Of a stretch of DNA of 64,000 nucleotides, positions 9,373 through 19,203 are shown in pieces. Made by a program: the position numbers and the translations under genes. The DNA lies in the NCBI GenBank assembly GCA_017410245.1, contig JAFQRE010000045.1:62001-126000 (forward strand), in the 5' to 3' direction. The number at the start of each line of letters is the position of its first letter. Within the stretch, counting starts at the first letter, position 1. The notes under the pieces are model-generated. The model searched no databases, had not been told where the DNA came from, and was given only the letters and a program-made list of their open reading frames with translations. Origin of the DNA: Bacteroidaceae bacterium. Its GTDB lineage: Bacteria; Bacteroidota; Bacteroidia; Bacteroidales; Barnesiellaceae_A.

Positions 9373-10254
9373 TTATCGCAGCCTAAGTATCTTACCGGGC
9401 TCCACTACAGCATCGTAGCGCATCTTGTTGCGACGTGCCAATCGATGTACATCTATACCATACAACTGAGAGATGCTACGCATAGTCTCACCCCCTACCA
9501 CTGTGTGAGTATCATAACCCTTATCGGCCTTCGCCTTTTTCTTCTCAAGATACACTATATCGCCCTCACGCAGTGTTCTATTTTTGCTATCGTCATTATA
9601 CTTTGCCAAGTCTTGAGCCTTGAAACCGGTATCGGCAGCAATAGCATCATAACTATCACCCTCCCGAGCAATAACATATAGCAAGCCCCACGAACGAAAC
9701 ACTTCTCTTGACAATGTCACATTCTCACTTGGCTCATTACTGTCACGCTCCACACCTACTACATATCGCAACAAGTCATATCGCTCTACTATCTCTATGA
9801 GTTTATCGGCATAGTTGGGATCTTCGGCATAACCACACTGCTTGAGACCATGCGCCCAACCCTTGTAATCGGCAATGTCGAGTTCATACAGCGATTTATA
9901 TCTGTCTCGTAGCAGAAACATCGAATGGTCGGTATATGACTCCTCGACACTACCATACATACGATAACAATCGCCCTTATACTTTACAGCATCGCCCTCC
10001 CAATCATGACACTTGATGCCGAAGTGATTACGTGCAGCTACAGCCAACTTACTCCCTCCGGCAGCCGATTCTAACAAACCTTGGGCAAGAGTGATAGAGG
10101 CCGGTATGCCATACAACCGTTGCTGCTCTTGAGCTATACGATAGTACTTATCTATGTAGGCTTCATAGCTATCCATTCGTTCCTCACCAAGGGCTGGCAA
10201 CACCATCAATAATTGTAAAATTGCAACAAAGCAACACAGCACAACTCGTTTCAT
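9373..10254 (-). CDS. Secreted N-acetylglucosaminidase (GH73-type) with C-terminal LysM
   Basis: 293 residues. Residues 1-23 form a signal peptide (MKRVVLCCFVAILQLLMVLP, then ALG). Residues about 28-180 match the mannosyl-glycoprotein endo-beta-N-acetylglucosaminidase/flagellar-hydrolase type domain; the likely catalytic Glu is E62 in LAQGLLESAAGGS, followed by NHFGIKC. The C-terminus holds LysM-type peptidoglycan-binding repeats: an Asp/Ala-rich one near 205-240 and a clear one at 250-293 (VGGETMRSISQLYGIDVHRL). It is predicted to cut peptidoglycan glycan strands in the periplasm during cell-wall turnover. It converges on the transporter gene. Confidence 0.9.
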   Translation of the reverse strand: MKRVVLCCFVAILQLLMVLPALGEERMDSYEAYIDKYYRIAQEQQRLYGIPASITLAQGLLESAAGGSKLAVAARNHFGIKCHDWEGDAVKYKGDCYRMYGSVEESYTDHSMFLLRDRYKSLYELDIADYKGWAHGLKQCGYAEDPNYADKLIEIVERYDLLRYVVGVERDSNEPSENVTLSREVFRSWGLLYVIAREGDSYDAIAADTGFKAQDLAKYNDDSKNRTLREGDIVYLEKKKAKADKGYDTHTVVGGETMRSISQLYGIDVHRLARRNKMRYDAVVEPGKILRLR

Positions 10255-10353
10255 TCTAAAAAATATTTTATTCTACCGAAAAAATCATATCAACACATCA
10301 TCTTTCGACAAAAATCGCTACATTTGTACAAATAGAGCAATAGAACATTGTGT

Positions 10354-10833
10354 ATGAAAAATATTGATATCGTTACAAATATAGTTGTTTGTAATTACAA
10401 TGAACTCAACGACGACCAAAAAAAATTGGTCGATTGCGCTAAAGAGGCTTGTAGCAGAGCCTATGCACCCTACTCTCATTTCAATGTAGGTGCAGCTGCT
10501 TTGCTCGACAATGGCGAGATAATATCCGGTAGCAACCAAGAGAATGCAGCATACCCATCGGGCACATGCGCCGAGCGAACAACCCTCTTCTATGCCGGAG
10601 CACAACACCCCAACAATGCTGTAAAAAGACTGGCCATTGCAGCCTACAAAGGCAACGATTTCACAGCAACACCCACTGCCCCTTGTGGTGCATGCCGTCA
10701 GGTAATTCTTGAAACAGAGCACCGCTACAATACCCCTATCGAAATTATATTGTACGGCACCGAAAAGACCTATATCGTTACATCTATCGAGTCGCTACTA
10801 CCTCTCTGCTTTGGCAAGACCGACCTCGAATAA
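10354..10833 (+). CDS. cdd: Cytidine deaminase
   Basis: 159 residues from ATG 10354. A TTG two codons earlier is possible, but the ATG lies better behind the -7 box TACATTTG at 10319-10326. The enzyme deaminates (deoxy)cytidine to (deoxy)uridine for pyrimidine salvage. Zinc ligands and the catalytic Glu are visible as C72-A-E74 and P-C111-G-A-C114, the arrangement of the Cys-Cys-Cys (Bacillus-type) tetrameric enzymes. The FNVGAALLDNG-like substrate loop is also conserved. dnaX starts 15 bases downstream. Confidence 0.95.
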   Translation: MKNIDIVTNIVVCNYNELNDDQKKLVDCAKEACSRAYAPYSHFNVGAAALLDNGEIISGSNQENAAYPSGTCAERTTLFYAGAQHPNNAVKRLAIAAYKGNDFTATPTAPCGACRQVILETEHRYNTPIEIILYGTEKTYIVTSIESLLPLCFGKTDLE

Positions 10834-10848
10834 TCACCCACCACACAC

Positions 10849-12579
10849 ATGGACAACTATATCGTTTCTGCTCGAAAATATCGTCCTTCGACATTCCAGT
10901 CGGTTGTCGGACAGAAAGCTCTTACCCAAACCCTCAAGAACGCCATTGATGCCGGCAAGTTGGCTCATGCCTACCTGTTCTGTGGCCCTCGTGGTGTGGG
11001 AAAGACCTCATGTGCCCGCATCTTTGCCAAGACAATCAACTGTATGCACCCTACCGCCACAGGCGAAGCCTGCAACGAATGCGAGTCTTGCCAAGCCTTC
11101 AACGAACAACGCTCTTATAACATATCGGAACTTGATGCTGCATCAAACAACAGTGTCGATGATATACGCCAGCTGGTCGATCAAGTACGCATACCACCGC
11201 AAATAGGCAAATACAAAGTATATATCGTCGATGAGGTACACATGCTCTCTACAGCCGCCTTCAATGCATTCCTCAAGACACTCGAGGAGCCACCCCATCA
11301 TGCCATATTTATACTCGCCACTACCGAAAAGCACAAGATACTACCCACCATCTTGTCACGATGCCAAGTATACGATTTCCAGCGCATCACCATTGCCGAT
11401 ATAGCCGAGCACCTGCAATATGTTGCTTCGCAAGAGGGCATACAGGCCGAGGCTGAGGCACTCAGCGTCATAGCCCAAAAGGCCGATGGAGGTATGCGTG
11501 ATGCACTTTCTATTTTTGACCAAATTGCCAGCTTTACAGCAGGCAACATCACATACAATGCCGTCATCGAAAACCTCAATGTGCTCGACTATGAGTACTA
11601 TTTTCGCCTCACCGACGCATTCCTGACAACCAACGTTCCCGCAACGTTACTTCTATTTAAAGAGATATGCGACAAAGGATTTGAGTCGCAGCACTTTATA
11701 AGTGGCCTGAGCAACCATCTCCGCAACCTTTTGGTAAGTAAAGATACCTCCACACTATCACTGCTCGAGGTAGGCGAAGCTACCGCCAAACGCTATGGAG
11801 AACAAGCTGCTAAATGCGACACTCGTTTCCTTTACAAAGCTATGGATTTGAGCAATCGTTGCGACCTCGACTACAGAGTGAGCAATAATAAGCGTTTCCT
11901 TGTAGAGCTCATGCTCATACAGATATGCCAGCTGTCGATGCCTGCCGAGACTACAGCTCAAGCCTCGCAACCACCGTTGCAATCAATCAAGCAGACAAGC
12001 CCTCAACAAGCCCCGGCAACACAACCCGCCCCAACCACACAACGTGCGCAACAAGCTACAGCACCTACACCACAAGCACAACCCACACCATCGGCTCAGA
12101 GTTATACTCCAAGACCGGCCACACCGCGTCCCGCAGCACCTCGTCAAGGCATGCCAGTCCCCTCTATCCGCATCAATGCCCAGAAAACCGAGCAGCCCCA
12201 AGAACGAGTGAAACGTCGCAAACCATTTACTCAGGACGATCTTGTAGCTGCATGGCTCAAATATGCCGATACCATACCCGACGAGGTTGCGCTATACAAC
12301 ACCATGCAGACTCATAAGCCCACCCTCAAAGGTGAGATAATATGCAAAGTAGATGTTGAGAGTACCATACAACAATCGCTCATACAAGTTACCCGAGACG
12401 CTCTCCTTGAGTACTTGCACAATACCTTGGAAAACGACTACATCGACTTGGAAACAGAGATAAAAATATCGAACGAACGTCGCGTATCGTACAACACAGG
12501 CGAGATTTTGGTAGCAATGAAAGAAGATAACCCCAATTTAGCAAAAGCTGTCGAAATGCTAAATCTCGAAATTGAATAG
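10849..12579 (+). CDS. dnaX: DNA polymerase III subunit gamma/tau
   Basis: 576 residues. DnaX is the ATPase of the clamp loader that puts the sliding clamp on DNA. The Walker A loop GPRGVGKTS is at residues 46-54; four zinc cysteines are at C65, C75, C78 and C81; the Walker B segment reads YIVDEVHML and the sensor/SRC motif ILSRCQ. After the collar domain a Gln/Pro/Ala/Thr-rich linker (about residues 365-450) leads to a C-terminal domain of about 120 residues. I saw no obvious slippery A-rich frameshift site of the E. coli type in the linker, but did not check exhaustively. Probably co-transcribed with cdd. Confidence 0.96.
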   Translation: MDNYIVSARKYRPSTFQSVVGQKALTQTLKNAIDAGKLAHAYLFCGPRGVGKTSCARIFAKTINCMHPTATGEACNECESCQAFNEQRSYNISELDAASNNSVDDIRQLVDQVRIPPQIGKYKVYIVDEVHMLSTAAFNAFLKTLEEPPHHAIFILATTEKHKILPTILSRCQVYDFQRITIADIAEHLQYVASQEGIQAEAEALSVIAQKADGGMRDALSIFDQIASFTAGNITYNAVIENLNVLDYEYYFRLTDAFLTTNVPATLLLFKEICDKGFESQHFISGLSNHLRNLLVSKDTSTLSLLEVGEATAKRYGEQAAKCDTRFLYKAMDLSNRCDLDYRVSNNKRFLVELMLIQICQLSMPAETTAQASQPPLQSIKQTSPQQAPATQPAPTTQRAQQATAPTPQAQPTPSAQSYTPRPATPRPAAPRQGMPVPSIRINAQKTEQPQERVKRRKPFTQDDLVAAWLKYADTIPDEVALYNTMQTHKPTLKGEIICKVDVESTIQQSLIQVTRDALLEYLHNTLENDYIDLETEIKISNERRVSYNTGEILVAMKEDNPNLAKAVEMLNLEIE

Positions 12580-12685
12580 TAAATAAAACGCACAACAAGA
12601 ATAATAATCGCACTTTAATTTATCATTTTGCCAGCAAACGCGCATGGGCAGCACATTTTTTAAGGGTAAAAATTTAACAAAAGTA

Positions 12686-12716
12686 ATTGTTTCCTTAAAA
12701 ACATTTAGTACATTTG
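12686..12716 (+). promoter_or_regulatory. Promoter of asparaginase
   Basis: ATTG at 12686-12689, 19 bases, TACATTTG at 12709-12716, about 20 bases before the likely transcription start and 28 bases before ATG 12744. Confidence 0.65.
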
Positions 12717-12743
12717 CAACAGACAAGATAAATTCTAAGTGCT

Positions 12744-13790
12744 ATGACAACACCATCAACATCAGTACTCATTATATATACCGGTGGTACTATCGGTATG
12801 ACACAAAATACCGAGACAGGTGCCCTCGAACCATTTGACTTCAATCACCTGCTTGACAATGTTCCCGAGTTGCGTCGATTGGGCTACTCGGTATCTACCA
12901 CTCAATTCGACCCCATCATAGACTCGTCTGAGACCGAGCCTTCGCAATGGGCCAAGATTGTACAAGTTATTGCCGACAACTACAACAAATATGACGGCTT
13001 TGTAGTATTGCATGGTACCGACACTATGGCCTACACCGCGTCGGCCGTTAGTTTCATGCTCGAAAACTTAGGCAAACCGGTCATCTTTACCGGCTCACAA
13101 CTCCCCATAGGCATGTTGCGTACCGATGGCAAAGAGAACCTTATCACAGCCATCGAGATAGCTGCCGACCGCGATGAGAGCGGCCGTCCTCGTGTGCCCG
13201 AAGTATGTATCTTCTTCGACAACAAACTCATGCGAGGCAACCGCACATGCAAAGTCAGTGCCCAATTCTTCAACGCATTTGTTTCGCCCAACTATCCCCT
13301 ATTGGCTCACGTGGGTATCAACATCAACTATGACGATGTAGAGATACACTACCCCGATGAAGATATGCCGCTCAAGCCCCACTTCAACATGGACAACAAT
13401 GTTGTTGTACTCAAGCTGTTCCCCGGCATCAACCGTCAAGTTGTACACCAAGCCCTCAATATAGAAGGTTTAAAGGGTGTTGTACTCGAATCATTTGGCT
13501 CGGGCAATGCTCCCCGCTACGAATGGTTCCTCGATGAGTTGCGCGACGCTGTTGCACGTGGCATTGTCATTGTCAATGTCACTCAATGTAGCACCGGTAG
13601 CGTACAGATGGAGCTTTACCGCACAGGCAATACACTACGCGATATAGGTGTGATAAGTGGCTACGATAGCACTACCGAGGCCGCACTCGCCAAGTTGATG
13701 TTCCTCTTTGGCCATCACCTCACACCTCAAGAGGTTATACAAGCCATGAAGCAATCGTATGTAGGCGAAGTCACAGTACCAAGACAATAA
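12744..13790 (+). CDS. ansA: L-asparaginase, type I (cytosolic)
   Basis: 348 residues without a signal peptide, fitting the cytosolic type I enzymes. It hydrolyses asparagine to aspartate and ammonia. The two threonine-bearing catalytic motifs are TGGTIG (residues 13-18) and HGTDTMAYTASA; TGSQLPIG follows as expected. It has its own promoter and ends in a strong terminator shared with the converging asd gene, so it is likely monocistronic. Confidence 0.94.
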   Translation: MTTPSTSVLIIYTGGTIGMTQNTETGALEPFDFNHLLDNVPELRRLGYSVSTTQFDPIIDSSETEPSQWAKIVQVIADNYNKYDGFVVLHGTDTMAYTASAVSFMLENLGKPVIFTGSQLPIGMLRTDGKENLITAIEIAADRDESGRPRVPEVCIFFDNKLMRGNRTCKVSAQFFNAFVSPNYPLLAHVGININYDDVEIHYPDEDMPLKPHFNMDNNVVVLKLFPGINRQVVHQALNIEGLKGVVLESFGSGNAPRYEWFLDELRDAVARGIVIVNVTQCSTGSVQMELYRTGNTLRDIGVISGYDSTTEAALAKLMFLFGHHLTPQEVIQAMKQSYVGEVTVPRQ

Positions 13791-13813
13791 AAACAATCTA
13801 TGCTATAACGACA

Positions 13814-13853
13814 GCGGGCGCGTATCTTTTCGACACGCGCCCGCACTATTTTA
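13814..13853. terminator. Terminator between ansA and asd
   Basis: Ten-base GC-rich stem GCGGGCGCGT (13814-13823) with ACGCGCCCGC (13835-13844), then ACTATTTTATT. It can serve the converging genes on both strands. Confidence 0.8.
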
Positions 13854-13869
13854 TTGCGCTATTGATAGC

Positions 13870-14883
13870 TTACTTCTTGAAGTCACCCTTCTTGATAAGA
13901 TACTCGGCTATCTGCACTGCATTGAGAGCAGCACCTTTCTTGATTTGGTCACTTACCAACCAGAATGTAAGCCCATTGGGATTGGTAAGATCTTGACGGA
14001 TACGCCCCACATATACGGGGTCTTGGTTGGCCTTGTCGAGAGGCATCGGATAAGACTTCTCGAAAGGCTCATCTTGCAACACAATGCCATCGGCTTGCGC
14101 AAATGCACAACGCGCCTCATCGACTGTAATGGGACGCTCAGTCTCTACCCATACAGCCTCGCTATGGGCACGCAACACCGGTACACGCACACACATAGCA
14201 CTCACTTTTATATCCGAGTGCATGATTTTGCGTGTCTCATGATACATCTTCATCTCCTCTTTGGTATAAAGATTGTCGGTAAATACATCTACCTGAGGAA
14301 TGAGGTTGTATGCCAATTGATAATAGAACTTTTCTACCGTAGGTTGTTCACCGGCAATAATTTGCTCAAATTGATGTTGCAACTCGGCCATCGCCGATGC
14401 TCCTGCACCACTGGCGGCTTGATAAGTTGCCACATGTACACGTGTGATGTGCGACAAGTTCTCAATAGCCTTGAGTGCAACTACCATCTGTATAGTGGTA
14501 CAGTTGGGATTGGCAATAATACCACGCGGACGCACCAGCGCATCATCTCCATTGACCTCGGGCACTACCAAAGGCACATCATCGTCCATACGGAATGCAC
14601 TCGAGTTATCTATCATTACAGCACCATGACGTGTAATGGTGTCGGCATATTCTCTCGACGTATCTCCGCCGGCCGATGTAAATGCTATATCTACGCCTGC
14701 AAAGTCATCGTTGTGTTTCAACTCTTTTACGGTTATCTTCCGGCCTCTGAATGTATATGTCGTTCCGGCACTTCGCGAAGAACCAAACAACAGCAACTCA
14801 TCGATAGGGAAATTACGCTCTTCGAGCACTCGCAAAAATTCCTGTCCTACGGCACCACTGGCACCTACAATAGCTACTTTCAT
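13870..14883 (-). CDS. asd: Aspartate-semialdehyde dehydrogenase
   Basis: 337 residues from ATG 14883 ([20 protein letters not shown]), which is the family's usual N-terminus. A longer frame from 14949 exists, but a -7 box TACCTTTG lies inside it at 14916-14923 (minus strand), so the shorter start is preferred. The enzyme reduces aspartyl phosphate to the semialdehyde, feeding lysine/diaminopimelate, threonine and methionine synthesis. The catalytic Cys lies in [12 protein letters not shown]; the NADP loop is GASGAVG. Confidence 0.95.
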   Translation of the reverse strand: MKVAIVGASGAVGQEFLRVLEERNFPIDELLLFGSSRSAGTTYTFRGRKITVKELKHNDDFAGVDIAFTSAGGDTSREYADTITRHGAVMIDNSSAFRMDDDVPLVVPEVNGDDALVRPRGIIANPNCTTIQMVVALKAIENLSHITRVHVATYQAASGAGASAMAELQHQFEQIIAGEQPTVEKFYYQLAYNLIPQVDVFTDNLYTKEEMKMYHETRKIMHSDIKVSAMCVRVPVLRAHSEAVWVETERPITVDEARCAFAQADGIVLQDEPFEKSYPMPLDKANQDPVYVGRIRQDLTNPNGLTFWLVSDQIKKGAALNAVQIAEYLIKKGDFKK

Positions 14884-14915
14884 TTTCAGTTTTTCGTTTT
14901 TATTGGTTTGGGGCG

Positions 14916-14923
14916 CAAAGGTA
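14916..14923 (-). promoter_or_regulatory. -7 element of asd
   Basis: TACCTTTG on the minus strand, 33 bases before ATG 14883. A matching -33 box is not clear. Confidence 0.55.
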
Positions 14924-14959
14924 CAATTTTTTATACAACTACGCCTCATATTTTATATA

Positions 14960-16438
14960 CTACCTTCTTAACACTTGCAACACACCCTCGGTTTTCACTG
15001 CAATGGCAATATATACACACAACAGCAATGTCCGCCCGAGAAGACGCCACACCCCCCACTCTGCCGGCATGTTCATACCCACAACAAAGAGCATCGCAGC
15101 CAACAAGATATAGGCAAATATCTTACGTAACGGATAGGGTACCGGATAACGTTTACGGCCCACAAAGTAGCTGAGCAACAGCATTATGCCATTGCAAGCC
15201 ACCGTTGCCCAGGCACAAGCCACGTAGCCATAGATGGGGACAAACAACACTATCACTGCAATGGTTATAATACAGCCTATCACCGTAAAGCATGTGCCCC
15301 AATAGGTTTGGTCGTTGAGTTTAAACCAAAATGAGAGGTTGAAATACAACCCGAACAGAAACTCGCCGACCATGACTATGGGCACAACCTTCAAGCCTTC
15401 ATAATAGGCCGGAGATACAAGATACTTGAATATATCATCGAGGTAGAACGATACCCCCAGATATATCAGCAACGAGAATATCGTAAAATAGAGTGTGGTA
15501 ATGGCATTGCTGTGGCGATCATCATTGTCACGGTTGCGCTTGAAGATAAACGGCTCTATGGCATAACGATAGGCTTGAATAAACATCACCATCACCACCG
15601 CTATCTTGAAACAGGCTCCATATATACCCAACTGCATGGTTGCCTCGGCTTTATCGACAAACAAGAATGGGAATAGTATCTTATCGACAGCCTGGTTGAG
15701 TATGCCGGCTATACTTATGCCCAATATGGGAACTGCATATACTATCATACGACGCATACGAGGCATATCTATACTATACCTAAATCCTCGCAACTCCTTA
15801 TTGAGCATGAGCACATTGGCTATTGATGTAATGACATTCGATACCAAGATATATCCCACGCCATAGTCGGGTATGTAAAACCACGAAATAGCCTGCGGAG
15901 CATGCTTATAGATAACAGGGCACACCAATAGAAAGAATATGTTAAACAATATATTCAGGGCTATGTTGGCAAGTTTGATGCCGGCAAATTTCCACGCACG
16001 TTCTTCACATCGCAACCGGGCAAAAGGCAGACTTGTAATAGCATCAAGCACTACAATGAAAATGAGCATACCCACATATTCGGGGTGTGACGCATAGCCC
16101 AGAAAGTTGCTGATAGGTTGCAGAAACAGAAAACCCAATAGGGCAAATAGTGCCGACAGAATAGAGACAAAGATTAGCGAATTGGCATAAACCTTCATGG
16201 GTGCTTCTTCATCTTTGCGATTGGAGAAACGGAAGTAGGTAGTCTCCATACCAAAAGTGAGCAAGGCCAAAAGCAAGGCGGTCCAGCCATAAAGGTTGGT
16301 AACTATACCATACTCACCGGGCGAGGCAAGCACACGCACATACATGGGCACCAGCAACCAGTTCAGGAAGCGTCCCACTATACTGCTCAGTCCATACACA
16401 ACAGTATCTCGTGCCAATCTTTTCAATCCACTACTCAT
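14960..16438 (-). CDS. Wzx/MATE-type polysaccharide flippase
   Basis: 492 residues with 12-14 hydrophobic helices. The N-terminus [20 protein letters not shown] and the phrase [15 protein letters not shown] are typical of polysaccharide-biosynthesis/O-antigen exporters of the MOP superfamily, which flip lipid-linked sugars across the inner membrane. The ATG overlaps the ruvB stop as ATGA, so it is probably translated by coupling with ruvB. There is no polysaccharide cluster around it. The exact substrate is unknown; a role in lipid-linked glycan export is inferred from the family. Confidence 0.82.
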   Translation of the reverse strand: MSSGLKRLARDTVVYGLSSIVGRFLNWLLVPMYVRVLASPGEYGIVTNLYGWTALLLALLTFGMETTYFRFSNRKDEEAPMKVYANSLIFVSILSALFALLGFLFLQPISNFLGYASHPEYVGMLIFIVVLDAITSLPFARLRCEERAWKFAGIKLANIALNILFNIFFLLVCPVIYKHAPQAISWFYIPDYGVGYILVSNVITSIANVLMLNKELRGFRYSIDMPRMRRMIVYAVPILGISIAGILNQAVDKILFPFLFVDKAEATMQLGIYGACFKIAVVMVMFIQAYRYAIEPFIFKRNRDNDDRHSNAITTLYFTIFSLLIYLGVSFYLDDIFKYLVSPAYYEGLKVVPIVMVGEFLFGLYFNLSFWFKLNDQTYWGTCFTVIGCIITIAVIVLFVPIYGYVACAWATVACNGIMLLLSYFVGRKRYPVPYPLRKIFAYILLAAMLFVVGMNMPAEWGVWRLLGRTLLLCVYIAIAVKTEGVLQVLRR

Positions 16439-17469
16439 GCATCATCTCCAAAAAGTCCACCCCAACCGGCACGTGCGCGTCCCAAGTGAGTATAAGCCAG
16501 GTCGGTCACTTCTCTACCTCGAGGTGTTCGCTTGATAAATCCTTCCTTGATAAGGAATGGCTCATACACCTCTTCAAGTGTACCGGGGTCTTCGCCCAAG
16601 GCGGTTGCTATTGTTGTCAAGCCCACAGGACCACCCTTGAACTTATCTATTATGGTTGTCAATATCTTATTATCTATCTCATCAAGGCCATACTTGTCTA
16701 TATTGAGTGCCTCCAGAGCATATCGTGCTATCTCCACATCTATACTTCCGGTGCCTTTCACCTGTGCAAAGTCGCGCACACGACGCAACAGAGCGTTGCA
16801 TATACGGGGAGTACCACGACTACGCATGGCCACCTCAACAGCAGCCTCGTGGGTACAAGGTACGTGCAGCAAACGAGCCGAGCGTTCTACAATCTTACAC
16901 AACACATTGTGGTCGTAGTATTCCATGTGACAATTGATACCGAAACGCGCACGCAAAGGACTGGTAAGCAATCCACTACGAGTGGTAGCGCCCACCAATG
17001 TGAAGGGATTTAGGGTGAGTTGTATAGAACGCGCTCCGGGACCCTTATCTATCATAATATCTATACGATAGTCCTCCATAGCCGAGTATAGATACTCCTC
17101 GACAATGGGACTCAGACGGTGTATCTCATCGATAAACAGCACATCGTTGGGCTCAAGCGAAGTGAGCAGGCCGGCCAAATCGCCGGGCTTATCAAGTACA
17201 GGACCCGATGTCACCTTGAAGCCAACTCCCAACTCATTGGCAATGATATTGGCCAAAGTTGTTTTACCCAATCCGGGAGGACCATGCAACAGCACATGAT
17301 CGAGAGGCTCCTCTCGCATACGGGCTGCCATCGTGAAAACGCGCAAGTTTTCTATTATCTTATCTTGTCCGCTGAAGTCATCGAACGCCAACGGACGCAA
17401 AGCCTTCTCAAACTCGCGTTCGCTATCGCCATAACGGCTACTGCGTATATCGAAACTATCTTCTGTCAT
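16435..17469 (-). CDS. ruvB: Holliday junction branch migration helicase RuvB
   Basis: 344 residues from ATG 17469 ([20 protein letters not shown]). The frame is open to an upstream ATG at 17502, but that lies at the predicted transcription start, so 17469 is chosen. RuvB is the AAA+ motor of RuvAB branch migration in recombination. The Walker A loop is GPPGLGKTT (residues 63-71), Walker B FIDEIHRL, followed by [18 protein letters not shown] and the C-terminal winged helix ([15 protein letters not shown]). It overlaps the flippase start by four bases. Confidence 0.96.
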   Translation of the reverse strand: MTEDSFDIRSSRYGDSEREFEKALRPLAFDDFSGQDKIIENLRVFTMAARMREEPLDHVLLHGPPGLGKTTLANIIANELGVGFKVTSGPVLDKPGDLAGLLTSLEPNDVLFIDEIHRLSPIVEEYLYSAMEDYRIDIMIDKGPGARSIQLTLNPFTLVGATTRSGLLTSPLRARFGINCHMEYYDHNVLCKIVERSARLLHVPCTHEAAVEVAMRSRGTPRICNALLRRVRDFAQVKGTGSIDVEIARYALEALNIDKYGLDEIDNKILTTIIDKFKGGPVGLTTIATALGEDPGTLEEVYEPFLIKEGFIKRTPRGREVTDLAYTHLGRARAGWGGLFGDDA

Positions 17470-17509
17470 ACATATTGCTATTATGCACACCCATGCGTGC
17501 AATTACGTG

Positions 17510-17541
17510 CAAATGTAGTTTTTTTCTCACATATTCACAAC
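17510..17541 (-). promoter_or_regulatory. Promoter of ruvB-flippase
   Basis: On the minus strand GTTG (17541-17538), 20 bases, TACATTTG (17517-17510). The predicted start of transcription is close to 17503, about 34 bases before the ruvB ATG. Confidence 0.65.
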
Positions 17542-17577
17542 TTTATATAGGAGCAAAAAGAGTGAGAGAGCAAGATA

Positions 17578-18417
17578 TTACACCTCCAATATTTCGAGAG
17601 GTATATCAGTGAGCTTCGATGCAATTACAGAGTATGAGCTATAGAAACAACCATAAATCTTCGATGTACGCGACAACAACCACATCTCCTTGACGGCATC
17701 TTTCATGCCTTCGACACTGTTGCGGTTGCACACAGTGTCAATTGTCAATATTCTATTGCCAAATATTTTTCGCAACTCGGTCTTAGTTTCCCGGTCATCA
17801 GTAGCCACATAGAAGTTGGTATCTTCACAGCCATCTATCTCGCGTTGCATAGCATCGATAAAGAGCGATAGAGGCGATTTCTGAATAGCCAACGTATTGT
17901 CGGTGCGGCGAATGTGTATGCCCACTGTGTTTTTCGAGAAGTTCTTTTCGACATATTCATCTACAGCCGATAGTATATCGGGCTGCGGTATAAAATTCTT
18001 AGAGAGAGCCGAGTAATAATCGCCAAATTCGTGACAACTCTCTATCACAATACGATGTCCATTTCTCATCACCTCCTCCAATCTACCTTCACGACGCAAA
18101 CGAACAAAATCGGAGGTATATATGCGTGTATCAAATAGGATAGGTGCTATAAAGTATGGCAACCACAATGTATGTCGCCGAGGAGATCGATACACAAATC
18201 TATCAAAGAAGCCTCCATTTTTTATCCTAACACTTTCATTTCCAAGATTTTCCGGCGGGGGGGTAAATAGCGCATCGTATGGTGCATTCAACTCGGCATT
18301 GCAAAACCATATTACTTGCAAAGGAACTTGTTGCTCCTTGGCAAACTCAATGGCCGCATTGAGCGTTCTCATACGGTTGGCCAATCCTCCATAAGGAGTT
18401 AAACAGATTTCTTTCAT
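17578..18417 (-). CDS. Fucosyltransferase-like protein
   Basis: 279 residues. The opening LTPYGGLANRMRTLNAAIEF and the motif GIHIRRTDN with H168 and R170/R171 resemble the GDP-fucose-binding fold shared by NodZ/alpha-1,6- and protein O-fucosyltransferases, where the HxRRTD arginine is essential. A late segment, VKEMWLLSRTSKIYGCFYSS, fits the family's conserved third motif. It is shorter than classical NodZ, so the acceptor is unknown. The coding strand contains a run of seven C at 18263-18257 (Pro codons near residue 53). The upstream GNAT gene ends 39 bases before it. Confidence 0.7.
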   Translation of the reverse strand: MKEICLTPYGGLANRMRTLNAAIEFAKEQQVPLQVIWFCNAELNAPYDALFTPPPENLGNESVRIKNGGFFDRFVYRSPRRHTLWLPYFIAPILFDTRIYTSDFVRLRREGRLEEVMRNGHRIVIESCHEFGDYYSALSKNFIPQPDILSAVDEYVEKNFSKNTVGIHIRRTDNTLAIQKSPLSLFIDAMQREIDGCEDTNFYVATDDRETKTELRKIFGNRILTIDTVCNRNSVEGMKDAVKEMWLLSRTSKIYGCFYSSYSVIASKLTDIPLEILEV

Positions 18418-18456
18418 TTATTATAACTTATCAACTAAAATATCTCTTTCACATCG

Positions 18457-18951
18457 TCACGCATGCCACTCATAGGCAATACGCTTGTCGCCATTGCGCG
18501 AGAGTGTAATAATACCACTACGCACAAAACCCTGTCGCTCTATGGCCCTTATCATGGTTGCATTGTCGCGATGCGTATCTACACGCAAGTAGGGTTGCCG
18601 CTCCTTGCACCACTCAAAACAGCAATCGGCCACATCTCGCAACAAGCCATTGCTTGCCAACCGATGTACCACACCATACGGCTCGTCATATCGCCATGCA
18701 CCATCTTCTACCACATCGTAGGTAGGTTCTATATCGGTGCCGGTCACAAACGAAAAGACACCTCCCACTATACCATCATGCTCAATGCAATAGAAATGCC
18801 CGGCTGCAATCTCCTCTATGATGAGGGCTCGCGGCGGATAGTCATCGTCCCACTGCAATGTGTTGCCTTGACTATACATATATAACTTGGCTCGCTCAAA
18901 AATAGTCATTATATAGTCTATCTCTGCTATATCAGCCCGACGTATCTCCAT
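18457..18951 (-). CDS. GNAT-family N-acetyltransferase
   Basis: 164 residues from ATG 18951 (MEIRRADIAEIDYIMTIFER). The longer frame from 18972 begins inside the -7 box and is rejected. Features of the acetyl-CoA-binding fold include an N-terminal beta strand with IRRADIAEID, a central strand HFYCIEHDGIVGGVFSF, the VVHRLASNGLLRDVADCCFE helix region and YLRVDTHRDNATMIRAIERQ close to GFVRSGII. The substrate cannot be told from sequence. Confidence 0.82.
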   Translation of the reverse strand: MEIRRADIAEIDYIMTIFERAKLYMYSQGNTLQWDDDYPPRALIIEEIAAGHFYCIEHDGIVGGVFSFVTGTDIEPTYDVVEDGAWRYDEPYGVVHRLASNGLLRDVADCCFEWCKERQPYLRVDTHRDNATMIRAIERQGFVRSGIITLSRNGDKRIAYEWHA

Positions 18952-18971
18952 ATCGTATTGTTTTCTTATCA

Positions 18972-18979
18972 CAAAGATA
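18972..18979 (-). promoter_or_regulatory. -7 element of the GNAT gene
   Basis: TATCTTTG on the minus strand, 20 bases upstream of ATG 18951; no well-spaced -33 box is seen. Confidence 0.5.
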
Positions 18980-19160
18980 CATAGAAACGAGCTACAAATA
19001 TGAAGTTTACTTCAATATTTTTCACAGCGAGTGCACAATATCTTCGATTAACGCCTCAAAGTAAATAGTTTATAGCAAACATAACTATACATTTGTGAAA
19101 TTTTACTTTTATGCATAAAAAAAATATCTTTTTCATTTTTATTTCTCAATTTTATTTTCA

Positions 19161-19168
19161 TATCTTTG
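19161..19168 (+). promoter_or_regulatory. -7 element of alanine dehydrogenase
   Basis: TATCTTTG 35 bases before ATG 19204, preceded by T-rich sequence (TTTC/TTTT) where the -33 box should be. The 250-base divergent region between the GNAT gene and ald is A/T-rich. Confidence 0.5.
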
Positions 19169-19203
19169 ATGCCGTCAAAAAAAATACTTAATTCTATACT
19201 ACT

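Noticed and set aside
13945..15174. Plus-strand open frame of 409 codons
   Set aside because: It runs antisense across asd and the end of the flippase gene; both of those match known families, and this frame has no recognisable motif.
17470..17502. Upstream start for ruvB
   Set aside because: It would start at the predicted transcription start and adds a non-conserved segment.
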